Positions 18,919 through 30,147 of a stretch of 64,000 bases of DNA are shown in pieces. The stretch lies in NCBI RefSeq assembly GCF_014145395.1, contig NZ_JACHTE010000003.1, forward strand, positions 1 through 64,000. The letters are read 5' to 3'. Origin of the DNA: Marilutibacter penaei (GTDB taxonomy: Bacteria; Pseudomonadota; Gammaproteobacteria; Xanthomonadales; Xanthomonadaceae). Each line of letters opens with the position of its first letter. Position 1 is the first letter of the stretch. The notes beneath the pieces were generated by a model. It was not told the origin of the DNA, ran no database searches, and saw nothing but the letters and a program-made list of their open reading frames with translations. The translations under genes were made by a program, and so were the position numbers.

Positions 18919-19789
18919 AAGTCTCGGGGTTACATGCGCGCTAATGATTGTTGCAGGAGGACTCGTTGGGTGTAATGCGAGAGACGAGGCGGCAATCTCG
19001 ACGAATGAGGGTGCTGTCGCTGGCGACCAGGAGACGTCGCGGGGACTCGCGGGCTCGGTTACAGAAGATGAAGTCGATCTTGTAGCGGAAGAGGTACAGG
19101 CGTCATCGATTACCGGTGCTAATGAGCTGCAAGTGCCTCCGAGTTGGCGGTTCGCGGATATTGTCGAAGTGAGGCGTGCGTCGTCCTGGGATGCCCGGGT
19201 GTCGCAATTGCCCAAGTCCGAAGAGGCGTGGCTGCGAGAGCTGAACGATCAGTACGCAGATGCGCTGGCGTTCGGCAGTCCTGAGGAACAGCAACGGCTG
19301 ATTTCTCAGGGGTTTCCAATGCCTGAAGAATGGATCGCCGCTAAATCCATGTCGACGATGGAGCTTGAGGCCTTGGCCAATACGGGCAACAGCAAGGCCA
19401 AGATGTTCTATGTTGATCGCGTCAGCGACGAGATCGGGTCGATTCGCCAGTCTGGACAGGGTCTTGATACGTCGTCTTCGGAAGATATGGCCCTGCTTTC
19501 GAGGGTCGCCGCTGCAAACACGATGGTGCTTCAGCTGATGAAATCGACGAGGAGCCCCTTTGCGGCCTATCTGGATGGTCGGATCAACACGGCAATGACG
19601 CAGTATGGCCCGCCGGAAAGCATGGCCAGCGCGATCCTGTTGGCTGGTGATCTCGGCGACGTGCGCGCGAGTGACTTGCGGGCGCGCTACTTCCACGCCC
19701 ATCCTGACATGAATGCTGCAGAAATCACGCAGTCATATGAGGGAAGGAAACGTCTGGTGCTGAGGCAGGGGCAGCCTCCCTCTCCGTAA
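18905..19789 (+). CDS. Lipoprotein of unknown function coupled to the PLA2-like gene
   Basis: 294 residues from GTG at 18905, inside the end of the upstream gene. A signal peptide with lipobox LVGC (Cys23) predicts a lipid-anchored envelope protein. The mature part begins with an acidic, low-complexity linker. It continues with an all-helical region (e.g. MSTMELEALANTGNSKAKMF, LAGDLGDVRASDLRARYF) that faintly recalls Sel1/TPR-like solenoids. I do not recognise the family. The 14-base overlap and shared low-GC islet suggest the two proteins work together. One possibility is protection of the envelope from the phospholipase; a chaperone or delivery role is equally possible. Confidence 0.7.
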   Translation: MKTTRSLGVTCALMIVAGGLVGCNARDEAAISTNEGAVAGDQETSRGLAGSVTEDEVDLVAEEVQASSITGANELQVPPSWRFADIVEVRRASSWDARVSQLPKSEEAWLRELNDQYADALAFGSPEEQQRLISQGFPMPEEWIAAKSMSTMELEALANTGNSKAKMFYVDRVSDEIGSIRQSGQGLDTSSSEDMALLSRVAAANTMVLQLMKSTRSPFAAYLDGRINTAMTQYGPPESMASAILLAGDLGDVRASDLRARYFHAHPDMNAAEITQSYEGRKRLVLRQGQPPSP

Positions 19790-19814
19790 CTAGGCGCGAC
19801 AGGAACGCCATGAA

Positions 19815-19842
19815 AAACGCCCCGCATCGCGGGGCGTTTCCG
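19815..19842. terminator. Bidirectional terminator between lipoprotein gene and rho
   Basis: An 11-bp perfect stem AAACGCCCCGC / GCGGGGCGTTT has a three-base loop, A's on one side and T's on the other. It lies between convergent genes and can stop transcription from both sides. Confidence 0.85.
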
Positions 19843-19862
19843 TTCTCCATGGGCGCTCGAAC

Positions 19863-21602
19863 TCAGCGCTTCATCGAGGCGAAGAACTCGTCGTTCGACT
19901 TGGTGTTCTTCATCTTGTCGAGCATGAACTCCATCGCGCCGATCTCGTCCATGCCGTGCAGCAGCTTGCGCAGGATCCAGATCTTCTGCAGCAGGTCCGG
20001 CTCGATCAGCAGGTCCTCGCGGCGGGTGCCGGAGCGGTTGATGTCGATGGCCGGGTAGACGCGCTTCTCGGCGATGCGGCGGTTGAGGTGGACCTCGGAG
20101 TTGCCGGTGCCCTTGAACTCCTCGTAGATCACCTCGTCCATCTTGCTGCCGGTGTCGATCAGCGCGGTGGCGATGATGGTCAGGCTGCCGCCTTCCTCGA
20201 CGTTGCGGGCCGCGCCGAAGAAGCGCTTCGGGCGGTGCAGCGCGTTGGCGTCGACACCGCCGGTCAGGACCTTGCCCGAGGACGGCACGACGTTGTTGTA
20301 GGCGCGGGCGAGGCGGGTGATCGAGTCGAGCAGGATCACCACGTCCTTCTTGTGCTCGACCAGGCGCTTGGCGCGCTCGATCACCATCTCGGCGACCTGC
20401 ACGTGGCGCGCGGCCGGCTCGTCGAAGGTCGAACTGACCACTTCGCCGCGCACGGTGCGCTGCATCTCGGTCACTTCCTCCGGGCGCTCGTCGACCAGCA
20501 GGACGATCATGTGGACGTCCGGGTGGTTGGTCGTGATCGCGGTGGCGACCTGCTGCATCATCATCGTCTTGCCGGCCTTCGGCGGGCTGACGATCAGCGC
20601 GCGCTGGCCCTTGCCCTGCGGCGCCATCAGGTCGAGGATGCGGCCGGTAATGTCCTCGGTGCTGCCGTCGCCGCGCTCCAGGCGGAAGCGGCGGCGCGGG
20701 AACAGCGGGGTCAGGTTCTCGAACAGGACCTTGTTCTTCGACGCTTCCAGCGGCTCGCCATTGATGGTGTCGACCACCGACAGGGCGAAGTAGCGCTCAC
20801 CGTCCTTGGGCCAGCGGATGCGGCCGGACAGGTGGTCGCCGGTGCGCAGGTTGAAGCGGCGGATCTGGCTGGGGCTGATGTAGACGTCGTCCGGGCCGGC
20901 CAGGTAGCTGGCCTCCAGTGCGCGAAGGAAGCCGAAGCCGTCGGGGAGGATCTCCAGCACGCCGTCGGCGACCACGCCCTCGCCGTGGCGGGTCAGCACC
21001 TTCAGGACGGCGAAGATGACGTCCTGCTTGCGTGCGCGGGCGACGCCTTCATGGATGTTCAGCTGCTCGGCGATCTCCAGCAGCTTGGCGGCCGGCATCT
21101 TCTTCAGGTCGCTCAGCGAGTAGCTGGGGAAGCCCTCGGGGACCTGCGGATTGTTGCGCGGCACGAACTCCTCGTTGCCGCCGTCCTCCGGGAAGCCGTT
21201 GTCGCGGTTGCGGTTGCGGTTGCGGTCCCGGCGGTTGCGGAAACGTTCGCGCCGGTTGCCCTGGCCCTGGCCGCCGCCGTGGTCGCGACCGCCATCCTTG
21301 TCCTTGCCGCGCGAGTCGCCACCACTGCCGTCGGCGCTGCCCTCGCTGGCCGAGCCCTCGCTGGCCGGCTTGTCGGCCTTCGCGTCGGCCTTGGCGCCGT
21401 CATCGGTTTTCGCCGCGGGCTTGCCCTCGCCAGCGGGCGGGGGGCTGGCCGGCGCGGGGGCCTGGGCGTCGGCGCTCTTGGCGGGGCCTGAATCGGCCGT
21501 CGCGTCGGTCTTGCTGGTGGCGGCGGCTGCGGATTTGGCCGCACGCGGCTTGCGCACGCGCTTCTCGGCGGCTTCGCCGGCGTCGGGGGTATTGTCGGAC
21601 AA
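19863..21602 (-). CDS. rho: Transcription termination factor Rho
   Basis: A 579-residue Rho, longer than E. coli Rho (419) because of a ~160-residue N-terminal extension. The extension is rich in Ala/Lys/Pro, then Gly/Asp/Arg/Asn. The conserved part starts with [21 protein letters not shown], has the RNA-binding GFGFLR segment and the Walker A SPPKAGKT. It continues through the Q-loop to the hexamer ATPase core ([13 protein letters not shown]) and ends in the usual [13 protein letters not shown]. The start is TTG at 21602 (MSDNT...) with GAGGAA upstream. It lies downstream of trxA on the same strand, as in E. coli. Long N-terminal insertions are common in high-GC bacteria. Confidence 0.97.
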   Translation of the reverse strand: MSDNTPDAGEAAEKRVRKPRAAKSAAAATSKTDATADSGPAKSADAQAPAPASPPPAGEGKPAAKTDDGAKADAKADKPASEGSASEGSADGSGGDSRGKDKDGGRDHGGGQGQGNRRERFRNRRDRNRNRNRDNGFPEDGGNEEFVPRNNPQVPEGFPSYSLSDLKKMPAAKLLEIAEQLNIHEGVARARKQDVIFAVLKVLTRHGEGVVADGVLEILPDGFGFLRALEASYLAGPDDVYISPSQIRRFNLRTGDHLSGRIRWPKDGERYFALSVVDTINGEPLEASKNKVLFENLTPLFPRRRFRLERGDGSTEDITGRILDLMAPQGKGQRALIVSPPKAGKTMMMQQVATAITTNHPDVHMIVLLVDERPEEVTEMQRTVRGEVVSSTFDEPAARHVQVAEMVIERAKRLVEHKKDVVILLDSITRLARAYNNVVPSSGKVLTGGVDANALHRPKRFFGAARNVEEGGSLTIIATALIDTGSKMDEVIYEEFKGTGNSEVHLNRRIAEKRVYPAIDINRSGTRREDLLIEPDLLQKIWILRKLLHGMDEIGAMEFMLDKMKNTKSNDEFFASMKR

Positions 21603-21819
21603 GGGTGTCTTCCTCGCTGAACGGCGAGCGCTCGCGGTGGGCGAGCGTGGCGTCGGGGACGTGATGGGTCTGGTGGTTCCAGAAGGGTGCGGCAGCGCGG
21701 ACAGCGTGTCCGGCCAGCCGGTTGTGACGAAGCTAGCACCGGCCCGCCGCCTTGCGCAAGGGGCCGGTTCGGGTTCGTTCAGAACCCCCGGGGGCCCCGC
21801 GGGGCGGGGCCGGTGGCGC

Positions 21820-22146
21820 TCAGAGCGCCTTGTCGAGCATCGCCGCGAGCTGGGCCTTGCCCACCGCGCCGATCTGGGTGTCCTGGATCTGGCCGTCCTT
21901 GAACAGCAGCAGCATCGGGATGGAGCGGACGTGGTACTTCATGGCCGTGGCGCGGTTGTGGTCCACGTTCACCTTGGCGATCTTCGCCTTGCCGGCGTAG
22001 GTCTCGGCGAGGTCATCCAGGGCCGGCGCGATCATCTTGCAGGGGCCGCACCACTCCGCCCAGAAGTCGACCAGGACGGGTTCGGACGACTGCAGGACGG
22101 CGCTGTCGAAATCGGCGTCGCCGACGTGCATGATCTTCTCGCTCAC
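21820..22146 (-). CDS. trxA: Thioredoxin 1
   Basis: 108 residues, the standard thioredoxin length. [16 protein letters not shown] contains the redox CGPC site, and [11 protein letters not shown] has the cis-Pro loop. It starts with GTG at 22146; AGGAG lies seven bases upstream. It reduces protein disulfides with NADPH via thioredoxin reductase. Located upstream of rho and divergent from rhlB, the arrangement known from E. coli and relatives. Confidence 0.97.
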   Translation of the reverse strand: MSEKIMHVGDADFDSAVLQSSEPVLVDFWAEWCGPCKMIAPALDDLAETYAGKAKIAKVNVDHNRATAMKYHVRSIPMLLLFKDGQIQDTQIGAVGKAQLAAMLDKAL

Positions 22147-22371
22147 AAGACTCTCCTGGATGCTGCGGGGGGCGATGGGCGGCCGGACGGTGGCCGGTGC
22201 AGGCGGCCGGGCCGCCTCATGGGGTAAACTGGGGCGTTTCGCGCCGGCTTCAAGGGTCGGCGCACGCTGCGGTCAGGGCACCTGGCCGACCCCGGCAGTC
22301 TGCGGCGACGGCACCGTCCGCGCAAGCACTGCCCCCGACATGGCGCGTCCTGCGCCTGGAAGCCTGACCTG

Positions 22372-24135
22372 ATGAGCGACAAACCCCTGACCGACGTCAC
22401 CTTCGACTCCTTCGGCCTGCACCCGGACCTGCTGGCCGGGCTGGAAGGTGCCGGATTCACCCGCTGCACTCCGATCCAGGCGATGACCCTGCCGATCGCC
22501 CTGACCGGCCGCGACGTCGCCGGACAGGCACAGACCGGCACCGGCAAGACCCTCGCCTTCCTCGTCGCGGTGATGAACCGCCTGCTGACCCGCCCGGCGC
22601 TGGCCGAGCGCAAGCCCGAGGACCCGCGCGCGCTGATCCTGGCGCCGACCCGCGAACTGGCCATCCAGATCCACAAGGACGCGGTGAAGTTCGGCAGCGA
22701 CCTGGGCCTGAAGTTCGCGCTGGTCTACGGCGGTGTCGATTACGACAAGCAGCGTTCGATCCTGCAGGAAGGCGCGGACATCATCATCGCCACGCCGGGC
22801 CGCCTGATCGACTACGTCAAGCAGCACAAGGTGGTCAGCCTGCACGCCTGCGAGATGTGCGTGCTGGACGAGGCCGACCGGATGTTCGACCTGGGCTTCA
22901 TCAAGGACATCCGCTTCCTGCTGCGCCGCATGCCGATCCGCACCGAGCGCCAGACCCTGCTGTTCAGCGCGACCCTGAGCCACCGCGTGCTCGAGCTCGC
23001 CTACGAGCACATGAACGAGCCGGAGAAGCTGGTGGTCGAGGCGGAGACGGTCACCGCCGCGCGCGTGCGCCAGACCATGTACTTCCCCGCGGACGAGGAG
23101 AAGATCCCGCTGCTGATCGGCCTGCTGTCGCGCAGCGAGGGCACCCGGACGATGGTGTTCGTGAACACCAAGGTGTTCGTCGAGCGCGTCGCGCGGGCCC
23201 TGGAGAAGGCCGGCCACCGCGTCGGCGTGCTGTCCGGCGATGTCCCGCAGAAGAAGCGCGAGACGCTGCTCGGCCGCTTCCAGAAGGGCCAGCTCGACAT
23301 CCTCGTGGCGACCGACGTCGCCGCGCGCGGCCTGCACATCGACGGGATCAGCCACGTCTACAACTACGACCTGCCGTTCGATGCCGAGGACTACGTGCAC
23401 CGGATCGGCCGCACCGCGCGCCTGGGTGCCGAGGGCGACGCGATCAGCTTCGCCTGCGAGCGCTACGCGATGAGCCTGCCGGACATCGAGGCCTACATCG
23501 AGCAGAAGATCCCGGTCGAGGCGGTGACGCCCGAGCTGCTGGTCGCCGTGCCGCGCGAACCGCGCGTGCCGGTGGAAGGCGAGGAGGGCGAGAGCATCCG
23601 CGAGATCTTCCAGGAGGCGCGCGAGCAGCGCGCGGCCGATGAGGAACGCCGTGGTGGCAAGGGTGGCCGCGGTCGCGGCGGACGCGGGGGCGGAAGCCGC
23701 GGCGAACGCACGTCCGGCGAGCGCCGGCCACGCCGCAAGGCCAGTCCGGGCGCCAGCGACGGGACGGGCGAGGCCCGCCCGGAGGGCGCATCCGCAGCGT
23801 CGGCACCTTCGGCCGCCACCGCCACCGCCACCGCCACCGCACCGGCGACGCCGGTCGGCGCGGACGGTGAGCGCAAGCCCCGGAAGCGCCGTCGCCGGCG
23901 CGGCGGACGCAAGGTCGAAGGGGCCGATGCGACGCAGGCGGCTGCGTCCGTGCCGGAGGCGACCCGCAGCGGCGACACGGCCCGCACGACGCGCCAGGTG
24001 GAGGCCCGCAAGTCCTCCGGCGCGTCTGCCGGCAAGGCCGGCCCGCAGGCGCCGGCCAGCGAGCCAGGGCTGCTGGGTCGGATCAAGCGGGGCCTGAAGT
24101 CGCTGGTGACCCGGGCGCCCCGTTCCCAGCACTGA
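22372..24135 (+). CDS. rhlB: ATP-dependent RNA helicase RhlB (DEAD-box)
   Basis: 587 residues. It carries all DEAD-box motifs: Q-motif (FTRCTPIQ), Walker [23 protein letters not shown] ([10 protein letters not shown]), SAT, and HRIGRTAR. The helicase core fills residues 1-380. The remaining ~200 are a low-complexity tail rich in Arg/Gly, then Ala/Thr, with basic clusters ([13 protein letters not shown]). In E. coli RhlB (421 residues) unwinds RNA for the degradosome. Its place opposite trxA-rho supports RhlB over RhlE. The tail is probably an RNA- or partner-binding region. Confidence 0.93.
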   Translation: MSDKPLTDVTFDSFGLHPDLLAGLEGAGFTRCTPIQAMTLPIALTGRDVAGQAQTGTGKTLAFLVAVMNRLLTRPALAERKPEDPRALILAPTRELAIQIHKDAVKFGSDLGLKFALVYGGVDYDKQRSILQEGADIIIATPGRLIDYVKQHKVVSLHACEMCVLDEADRMFDLGFIKDIRFLLRRMPIRTERQTLLFSATLSHRVLELAYEHMNEPEKLVVEAETVTAARVRQTMYFPADEEKIPLLIGLLSRSEGTRTMVFVNTKVFVERVARALEKAGHRVGVLSGDVPQKKRETLLGRFQKGQLDILVATDVAARGLHIDGISHVYNYDLPFDAEDYVHRIGRTARLGAEGDAISFACERYAMSLPDIEAYIEQKIPVEAVTPELLVAVPREPRVPVEGEEGESIREIFQEAREQRAADEERRGGKGGRGRGGRGGGSRGERTSGERRPRRKASPGASDGTGEARPEGASAASAPSAATATATATAPATPVGADGERKPRKRRRRRGGRKVEGADATQAAASVPEATRSGDTARTTRQVEARKSSGASAGKAGPQAPASEPGLLGRIKRGLKSLVTRAPRSQH

Positions 24136-24285
24136 AGACGGGCGGGCCCAGGGCGTCGGGACGCGTCACCGGGTTTGCGACGCGCGCCCGTCGCAGGGGG
24201 TCGCTTTCGCCACGACGCGCGGCGACAATCGGGCGCAGTCGTTCCTCCCGCCCGTTCCCTCTCTGCCCGGTGCCGATCACGCCCC

Positions 24286-24972
24286 ATGAGCATCCTGCGC
24301 TTCGACAATGTCAGCAAGCGGTATGCCAGTGGCCGCACCGCGCTCAGCGATGTGAGTTTCGAGGTGCGTGCGGGTGAAATGCTGTTCATCACCGGGCATT
24401 CGGGTGCGGGCAAGAGCACCCTGCTCAAGCTCATCCACCTGTCGGAACGCCCCAGCAGCGGCGTGGTGCTCTATGCCGACCGCAACCTCGCCAAGGTGCG
24501 CGGGCCGCGGGTGGCGCTGCACCGTCGCGAGGTCGGCGTGGTGTTCCAGGACCATCGCCTGCTGACCGACCGCACCGTGGCCGACAACGTCGCGCTGCCG
24601 CTGGTCCTGCGCGGTGAGCGTCGCGGCGAGACCGGCAAGCGCGTGCGCAGCGTGCTGGACCGGGTCGGGTTGGGCGATCGCGCCAATGCCCTGCCGGGCC
24701 AGCTCTCCGCCGGTGAGCAGCAGCGCGTCGGCATTGCCCGCGCGATCGTCGCCGAGCCGCGCCTGCTGGTCGCCGACGAGCCCACGGGCAACCTCGACCC
24801 GACCCTGTCGGCGGAGATCATGGGCCTGTTCGAGTCCCTGCCCGGTCGCGGCACCAGCGTGATGATCGCCAGCCACGACCTGTCCCTCGTGAAGCGGATG
24901 AAGAAGCGCGTGCTGGTGCTCGACCACGGGCGCCTGGCCGACGACATCTCGCCGGAGGACCTGGCGGCATGA
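24286..24972 (+). CDS. ftsE: Cell division ATP-binding protein FtsE
   Basis: A 228-residue ABC ATPase with Walker A GHSGAGKST, signature LSAGEQQR, Walker B LLVADEP and the switch His in IASHD. It partners with FtsX at the division septum and controls peptidoglycan hydrolases. The ATG at 24286 (MSILRFDNVSKRY) matches FtsE N-termini. ATGA overlap with ftsX shows translational coupling. Confidence 0.96.
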   Translation: MSILRFDNVSKRYASGRTALSDVSFEVRAGEMLFITGHSGAGKSTLLKLIHLSERPSSGVVLYADRNLAKVRGPRVALHRREVGVVFQDHRLLTDRTVADNVALPLVLRGERRGETGKRVRSVLDRVGLGDRANALPGQLSAGEQQRVGIARAIVAEPRLLVADEPTGNLDPTLSAEIMGLFESLPGRGTSVMIASHDLSLVKRMKKRVLVLDHGRLADDISPEDLAA

Positions 24973-25922
24973 GCACGCGCATGCCCCCCGGCAACGCGCC
25001 GGCGCGCGCGCCGTCGCGGGTGGCCGGCTGGTTCGACCATCATGTCTTCAGTTTCGTCGCCAGCCTCGGGCGGATGGCGGCCAAGCCCTGGGCGGCCGGC
25101 TTGACCGTCGGGGTGATGGCGGTCGCCCTGGCCCTCCCGCTGGGGCTGTGGGCCACGATGGCGAACATGGAACGCTTCGTCGGCGACGTGCAGGAGGCGC
25201 GCCAGATCGACCTGTTCCTGCAGCCCGATGTCGATGCGGCGCGCGCGGAGACCCTGGCGGCCGAGTTGCGGGCGCGTGGCGACGTCGCCGCGGTCGAGCT
25301 GCGGACGCCGGACGAGGGATTGCAGGCCCTGCGCGGTGCCAGTGGACTGGACGAAGCGCTCGAGGTGATCGGGGCCAATCCGCTGCCGTTCCTGCTGGTG
25401 GTGGCGCCGGCCGGCGATGAGATGGCCCTCGCCGAGGCCCTGCGCGCACTGCCTGAAGCCGACGTCGTTCAGCACGATGCCGCGTGGCGCGAACGCCTCG
25501 ACGGCTGGCTGCGGCTGGGGACGCGACTGGCCTGGGTGCTGGCCGTCCTGTTGGGTGTCGGGGCCCTGCTGGTGGTCGGCAACACGGTGCGCCTGGACAT
25601 CCAGCAGCGCCGCGAGGAGATCAGCGTGCTGCAGCAGCTCGGCGCGACCGACGGTTTCATACGCAGGCCCTTCCTCTACCTCGGCACCTGCTACGGTGTG
25701 CTGGCGGGGAGCATCGCACTGGTCGTCCTGACGGTGGTGGCGTGGTCGCTGCGACCGCCGCTGGCCGCGTTGGCGCGCAGCTATGGCAGCGACTTCATGC
25801 TGCAGGGCTTCGGCCCCACCCAGGCCCTGGTGGTCGTGGCGGGCGCCGGGCTGCTGGGCTGGCTCGGGGCCGGCCTGGTCGCCGGCCAGACCCTGCGTCA
25901 GACCCGATCGACCGAGACCTGA
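24969..25922 (+). CDS. ftsX: Cell division protein FtsX
   Basis: 317 residues. It has a cytoplasmic N-terminus, a first membrane helix (~residues 38-60), a periplasmic domain of ~110 residues, then three helices (~180-205, ~235-260, ~285-305). VRLDIQQRREEISVLQQLGA is the conserved FtsX coupling segment. It works with FtsE in septal cell-wall hydrolase activation. Overlaps ftsE by four bases. Confidence 0.95.
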   Translation: MSTRMPPGNAPARAPSRVAGWFDHHVFSFVASLGRMAAKPWAAGLTVGVMAVALALPLGLWATMANMERFVGDVQEARQIDLFLQPDVDAARAETLAAELRARGDVAAVELRTPDEGLQALRGASGLDEALEVIGANPLPFLLVVAPAGDEMALAEALRALPEADVVQHDAAWRERLDGWLRLGTRLAWVLAVLLGVGALLVVGNTVRLDIQQRREEISVLQQLGATDGFIRRPFLYLGTCYGVLAGSIALVVLTVVAWSLRPPLAALARSYGSDFMLQGFGPTQALVVVAGAGLLGWLGAGLVAGQTLRQTRSTET

Positions 25923-25932
25923 GCATTCCGAC

Positions 25933-26784
25933 GTGACCGATACCCAGGACAAACTCCGCCATGTCAGCCAGGAGGCGCCCCGCATCATGGTGGTGGACGG
26001 CTCGAAGCTGGTCCGCAAGCTGATCGGCGATACCCTCCGCCGCTCCGTGGACGACGTGGAAGTCGTCGCCTGCGGCAGCATCGAGGAGGCGCGTGCCGCG
26101 CTCGACGAGGCCGCGGTCGACCTCGTCACCACCTCGCTCGTGCTGCCCGACGGCGACGGCGTGGCGCTGGCGCGCAGCGTGCGGCAGGCGGTCGGACAGG
26201 CCTATGTGCCCGTGATCGTGGTATCCGGCGACGCACAGCACCATCTGGAACAGCGCCAGTTCACCGAGGACGTCACCGACTATTTCGACAAGTCGCTGGG
26301 GCACGAGGCCCTGGCCGCCTTCGTGCTCGGATACGTGCAGCCCGAGCCCATCCCCGGCGCGCGCGTCCTGTACGTGGAGGACAGCCGGGTCGTCGCCCTG
26401 GCGACCAAGCGCATGCTCGAACGGCATGGCGTCAAGGTCATGCACTTCGTCGGCGTCGAAGAGGCGCTGGAACACCTCGAAACCCATCGGGGTTCCGGGG
26501 ATCCGGGTGCCGACCTGGTGCTGACCGACGTCTACCTCAAGGGCGAACTGAGCGGCATGGACCTGCTGCAGCGCCTGCGCGGAGACTTCGGCTATGGCAA
26601 GCGGCGGCTGCCGGTGCTGGTGATGACCGGCGACGACAACCGGGACAACCAGAGCAAACTGCTGGTGCAGGGGGCCAACGACCTCGTGCTCAAGCCGATC
26701 GAAGAGCGCCTGCTGATCACCAAGACCCTCTTCCAGCTGCGCGTGGCGAGGCTGCCGGAGCGGGACGCCGTGGATGCCGGCTGA
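25933..26784 (+). CDS. Response regulator with two receiver domains, first one degenerate
   Basis: 283 residues from GTG at 25933. Two tandem CheY-like receiver domains (~18-135 and ~140-272) and no output domain. In the second, [13 protein letters not shown] (phospho-acceptor Asp) and the conserved Lys in VLKPIE are present. In the first, the segment expected to carry the acceptor reads [14 protein letters not shown], with Ser instead of Asp, so it is likely a pseudo-receiver. No kinase gene is nearby. It sits between ftsX and ung, 10 bases after ftsX and overlapping ung by 11, so it is probably in their operon. Its partner is unknown. Confidence 0.85.
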   Translation: MTDTQDKLRHVSQEAPRIMVVDGSKLVRKLIGDTLRRSVDDVEVVACGSIEEARAALDEAAVDLVTTSLVLPDGDGVALARSVRQAVGQAYVPVIVVSGDAQHHLEQRQFTEDVTDYFDKSLGHEALAAFVLGYVQPEPIPGARVLYVEDSRVVALATKRMLERHGVKVMHFVGVEEALEHLETHRGSGDPGADLVLTDVYLKGELSGMDLLQRLRGDFGYGKRRLPVLVMTGDDNRDNQSKLLVQGANDLVLKPIEERLLITKTLFQLRVARLPERDAVDAG

Positions 26785-27478
26785 GTCGGCCGACGCACGC
26801 ATCCGGCTCGAGCCGGGCTGGAAGGCGCGCATCGGCGACTATCTGTTGCGCGACGAGATGCAGTCGCTCTCGGCTTTCCTGCGCGAGCGCAAGGCGGCGG
26901 GCGCCACGATCCATCCGGCCGGCCCGCAGATCTTCGCCGCGTTCGACGCCACGCCCTTCGATGCCGTCAAGGTGGTCGTGCTCGGCCAGGACCCGTACCA
27001 CGGGCCCGGCCAGGCGCACGGCCTGTGCTTCTCGGTCCAGCCCGGGGTGGCGGTGCCGCCTTCGCTGCAGAACATCTACAAGGAGCTCCAGCGCGACCTC
27101 GGCATCGCGCCGCCGCGCCACGGGCACCTGCGGCACTGGGCGGACCAGGGCGTGCTGCTCCTCAACGCCGTGCTGACCGTCGAGGAAGGGCGGGCCGGCA
27201 GCCACCAGGGCAAGGGCTGGGAGGGCTTCACCGACCACGTCGTGGAGGTGCTCGGGCGCGAGCGCGAAGGCCTGGTGTTCCTGTTGTGGGGCAGCTACGC
27301 GCAGGCCAAGGGCAAGGTGATCGATCCGCGCCGGCATCGGGTGTTGAAGGCACCGCACCCCTCGCCCCTCTCCGCGCATCGGGGCTTCATCGGCTGCGGG
27401 CATTTCTCCGCGACCAACGCGTGGCTCGCGCGGCGTGGTGCCGGCACGATCGACTGGACCTTGCCTGCAACGCCCTGA
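26774..27478 (+). CDS. ung: Uracil-DNA glycosylase (family 1)
   Basis: 234 residues, normal for UNG. The water-activating motif [14 protein letters not shown] has catalytic Asp73. The uracil-binding segment LLLNAVLTV and the leucine loop [10 protein letters not shown] with His195 are intact. It removes uracil from DNA to start base excision repair. The start lies 11 bases inside the preceding gene, which fixes the reading frame. Confidence 0.97.
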   Translation: MPAESADARIRLEPGWKARIGDYLLRDEMQSLSAFLRERKAAGATIHPAGPQIFAAFDATPFDAVKVVVLGQDPYHGPGQAHGLCFSVQPGVAVPPSLQNIYKELQRDLGIAPPRHGHLRHWADQGVLLLNAVLTVEEGRAGSHQGKGWEGFTDHVVEVLGREREGLVFLLWGSYAQAKGKVIDPRRHRVLKAPHPSPLSAHRGFIGCGHFSATNAWLARRGAGTIDWTLPATP

Positions 27479-27552
27479 CCGCTTTGCATCGCCGGTGCGG
27501 CGCAGGGATGATGGGGCGCAACGAGGCAACGCTGGCCACGCAGGCAATCAAC

Positions 27553-29124
27553 ATGGGGTGGAAGATGAAGCTGACCTTGACCGGCCTGGGCACGCTGGTG
27601 CTGGCCTGCCTGCTGTTCGTCCTGCTGGGGTGCTCCAGCCTGCCGCCTCGCCCCGAAGGGCCCGCGGTGACGGTGCTGCCCGCGGGAACGACCACCCGCC
27701 TGGACCAGGTGGTGCAGCCGGCGCTGGACGAGCGCCCGGGACAGTCCGGGTTCCACCTGGTGCCGGATGGAGTGGAAGCCTTCGCCCTGCGCGGCCTGTC
27801 GGCCCGTGCCGCCGAGCGCAGCCTGGACGTGCAGTACTACATCTGGCACGACGACCTGACCGGGCGGCTGCTCGCGCTCGAACTCATCGAAGCCGCCGAC
27901 CGCGGCGTCCGCGTTCGCCTGCTGCTCGACGACATGGACGCGCGCGCCAAGAACTTCGCGATCGCCGCACTGGCCGCGCACCCCAACATCGACGTGCGCC
28001 TGTACAACCCGTTCGCTTCGCGGCAGGGGTTCTTCGGCAAGGCGATGGAGGGGCTCACCAGCTTCTCGCGCATCAACCACCGGATGCACAACAAGAGCTG
28101 GATCGTCGACAACCGCTTCGCGATGGCCGGCGGTCGCAACATCGGCGACGAGTATTTCTCGGCCAGCGAGCACGTCAACTTCAACGATCTCGACGTGGCC
28201 TTCGTCGGGCCGGCGGTCGATGAGCTCAGCGCGTCCTTCGACCGGTACTGGAATTCCAACAAGGTCTGGCCCATCGAGTCGCTCAGTCCCGACGACGTGA
28301 CCGCCGGGGCGCTCGACGACCTGCGCAACCGTGCCCGGGCCTATGCCGTCGAAGCCCGCCAGAGCGCCTACATCCAAGCCATGGACGGGCACGATGCGGT
28401 GGCCGCCGCCAAGGCGATGGCCCTGCCGATGCACTGGACCGCGCGATGGCAGGTGCTCAGCGACGCACCGGACAAGGCCGACCGCGAAGGCACCCTGCTG
28501 GAAACCTCGGCAGTCCTGCATGGCCTGACGGCCGCGATCGCCGGGGCGGATGGCCAGGTCGACCTGATTTCCCCCTACTTCGTGCCCGGCAAGGGCGGGA
28601 CCGAACAGCTGACCGGTCTGGTCGCCCAGGGCCGGCAGGTGCGGATCCTGACCAACTCGCTGGCCGCCAACGACGTCGCCGCCGTCCATGGCGGCTATTC
28701 GGCGTATCGCGAACCGTTGCTGGAGGGCGGGGTCCGCCTGTGGGAGCTCAAGCCCGAACGCGCCGGCGAGTCTGCCCAGGACGGGATCAGCCTGTTCGGC
28801 TCGTCGGGTGCCAGCCTGCACAGCAAGGCGGCGGTGATCGACGAACGGGTGGCCTTCGTCGGCTCCTTCAACCTGGACCCCCGCTCGGTGTCGCTGAACT
28901 GCGAGCAGGGCATCCTGATCGACCATCCCGAGGTCGCCGCCCGGCTGTCCGACCTGTTCACCGCGATGATCGCGCCCTCCGCCGCGTGGGAAGTCACGCA
29001 GGTGGACGGCGACCTGCGCTGGAGCGACGGCAGCCAGGTCCATGACAAGGAACCCGAAGCCGGCTTCAGCCGCCGCTTCCAGGCCCGTCTGGCGCGCTGG
29101 CTGCCCGTGGAGACATTGCTGTAA
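27553..29124 (+). CDS. clsC: Phospholipase D family lipoprotein, cardiolipin synthase C-like
   Basis: 523 residues. It has an N-terminal lipoprotein-type signal (LLFVLLGC, Cys27). Two HKD motifs are complete: H179-N-K181...D186 and H423-S-K425...D430, each followed by GG/GSFN-type residues. Sequences such as LDVQYYIWHDDLTGRLL and HRMHNKSWIVDN resemble ClsC/YmdC. E. coli ClsC makes cardiolipin from phosphatidylethanolamine and phosphatidylglycerol and needs YmdB. No ymdB-like gene is adjacent, so the exact activity is uncertain. ATGs at 27508 and 27565 are alternative starts. Confidence 0.85.
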   Translation: MGWKMKLTLTGLGTLVLACLLFVLLGCSSLPPRPEGPAVTVLPAGTTTRLDQVVQPALDERPGQSGFHLVPDGVEAFALRGLSARAAERSLDVQYYIWHDDLTGRLLALELIEAADRGVRVRLLLDDMDARAKNFAIAALAAHPNIDVRLYNPFASRQGFFGKAMEGLTSFSRINHRMHNKSWIVDNRFAMAGGRNIGDEYFSASEHVNFNDLDVAFVGPAVDELSASFDRYWNSNKVWPIESLSPDDVTAGALDDLRNRARAYAVEARQSAYIQAMDGHDAVAAAKAMALPMHWTARWQVLSDAPDKADREGTLLETSAVLHGLTAAIAGADGQVDLISPYFVPGKGGTEQLTGLVAQGRQVRILTNSLAANDVAAVHGGYSAYREPLLEGGVRLWELKPERAGESAQDGISLFGSSGASLHSKAAVIDERVAFVGSFNLDPRSVSLNCEQGILIDHPEVAARLSDLFTAMIAPSAAWEVTQVDGDLRWSDGSQVHDKEPEAGFSRRFQARLARWLPVETLL

Positions 29125-29171
29125 GCGGAATGCGGCCGGCAGGCAACGCTATCGGCAAGCTGAACGGGGGC

Positions 29172-29193
29172 TTTGTTCCGCTGGCGGAACAAA
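29172..29193. promoter_or_regulatory. 10-bp inverted repeat upstream of rpoH
   Basis: Arms TTTGTTCCGC and GCGGAACAAA are separated by TG. It lies 46 bases after the clsC-like gene and 46 before rpoH. It could be a terminator for the upstream gene, but the following T-run is weak. It could also be an operator of rpoH. Confidence 0.45.
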
Positions 29194-29212
29194 GTGAACT
29201 TTTGTCGGCTTC

Positions 29213-29235
29213 AGCAGTCGTAACATGCGACTGCT
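29213..29235 (+). promoter_or_regulatory. Hairpin just before the rpoH start codon
   Basis: Arms AGCAGTCG and CGACTGCT with a seven-base loop end three bases before the ATG at 29239. No clear Shine-Dalgarno sequence is free nearby. A translational (temperature-sensitive) control element is possible, as for other rpoH mRNAs, but unproven. Confidence 0.4.
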
Positions 29236-29238
29236 AAT

Positions 29239-30123
<885 letters not shown>

Positions 30124-30147
30124 GGCGCCAGCGGCACGGCAACACCC

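Noticed and set aside
18181-19789. Type VI or type IV secreted effector with immunity protein
   Set aside because: The PLA2-like protein has an ordinary signal peptide and no recognised secretion-system domain, and no secretion genes are near. Only a general enzyme/lipoprotein pair is supported.
21738-21768. Terminator within the rho-trxA gap
   Set aside because: A GC-rich inverted repeat (ACCGGCCC / GGGCCGGT) is present but has no T-run on either strand.
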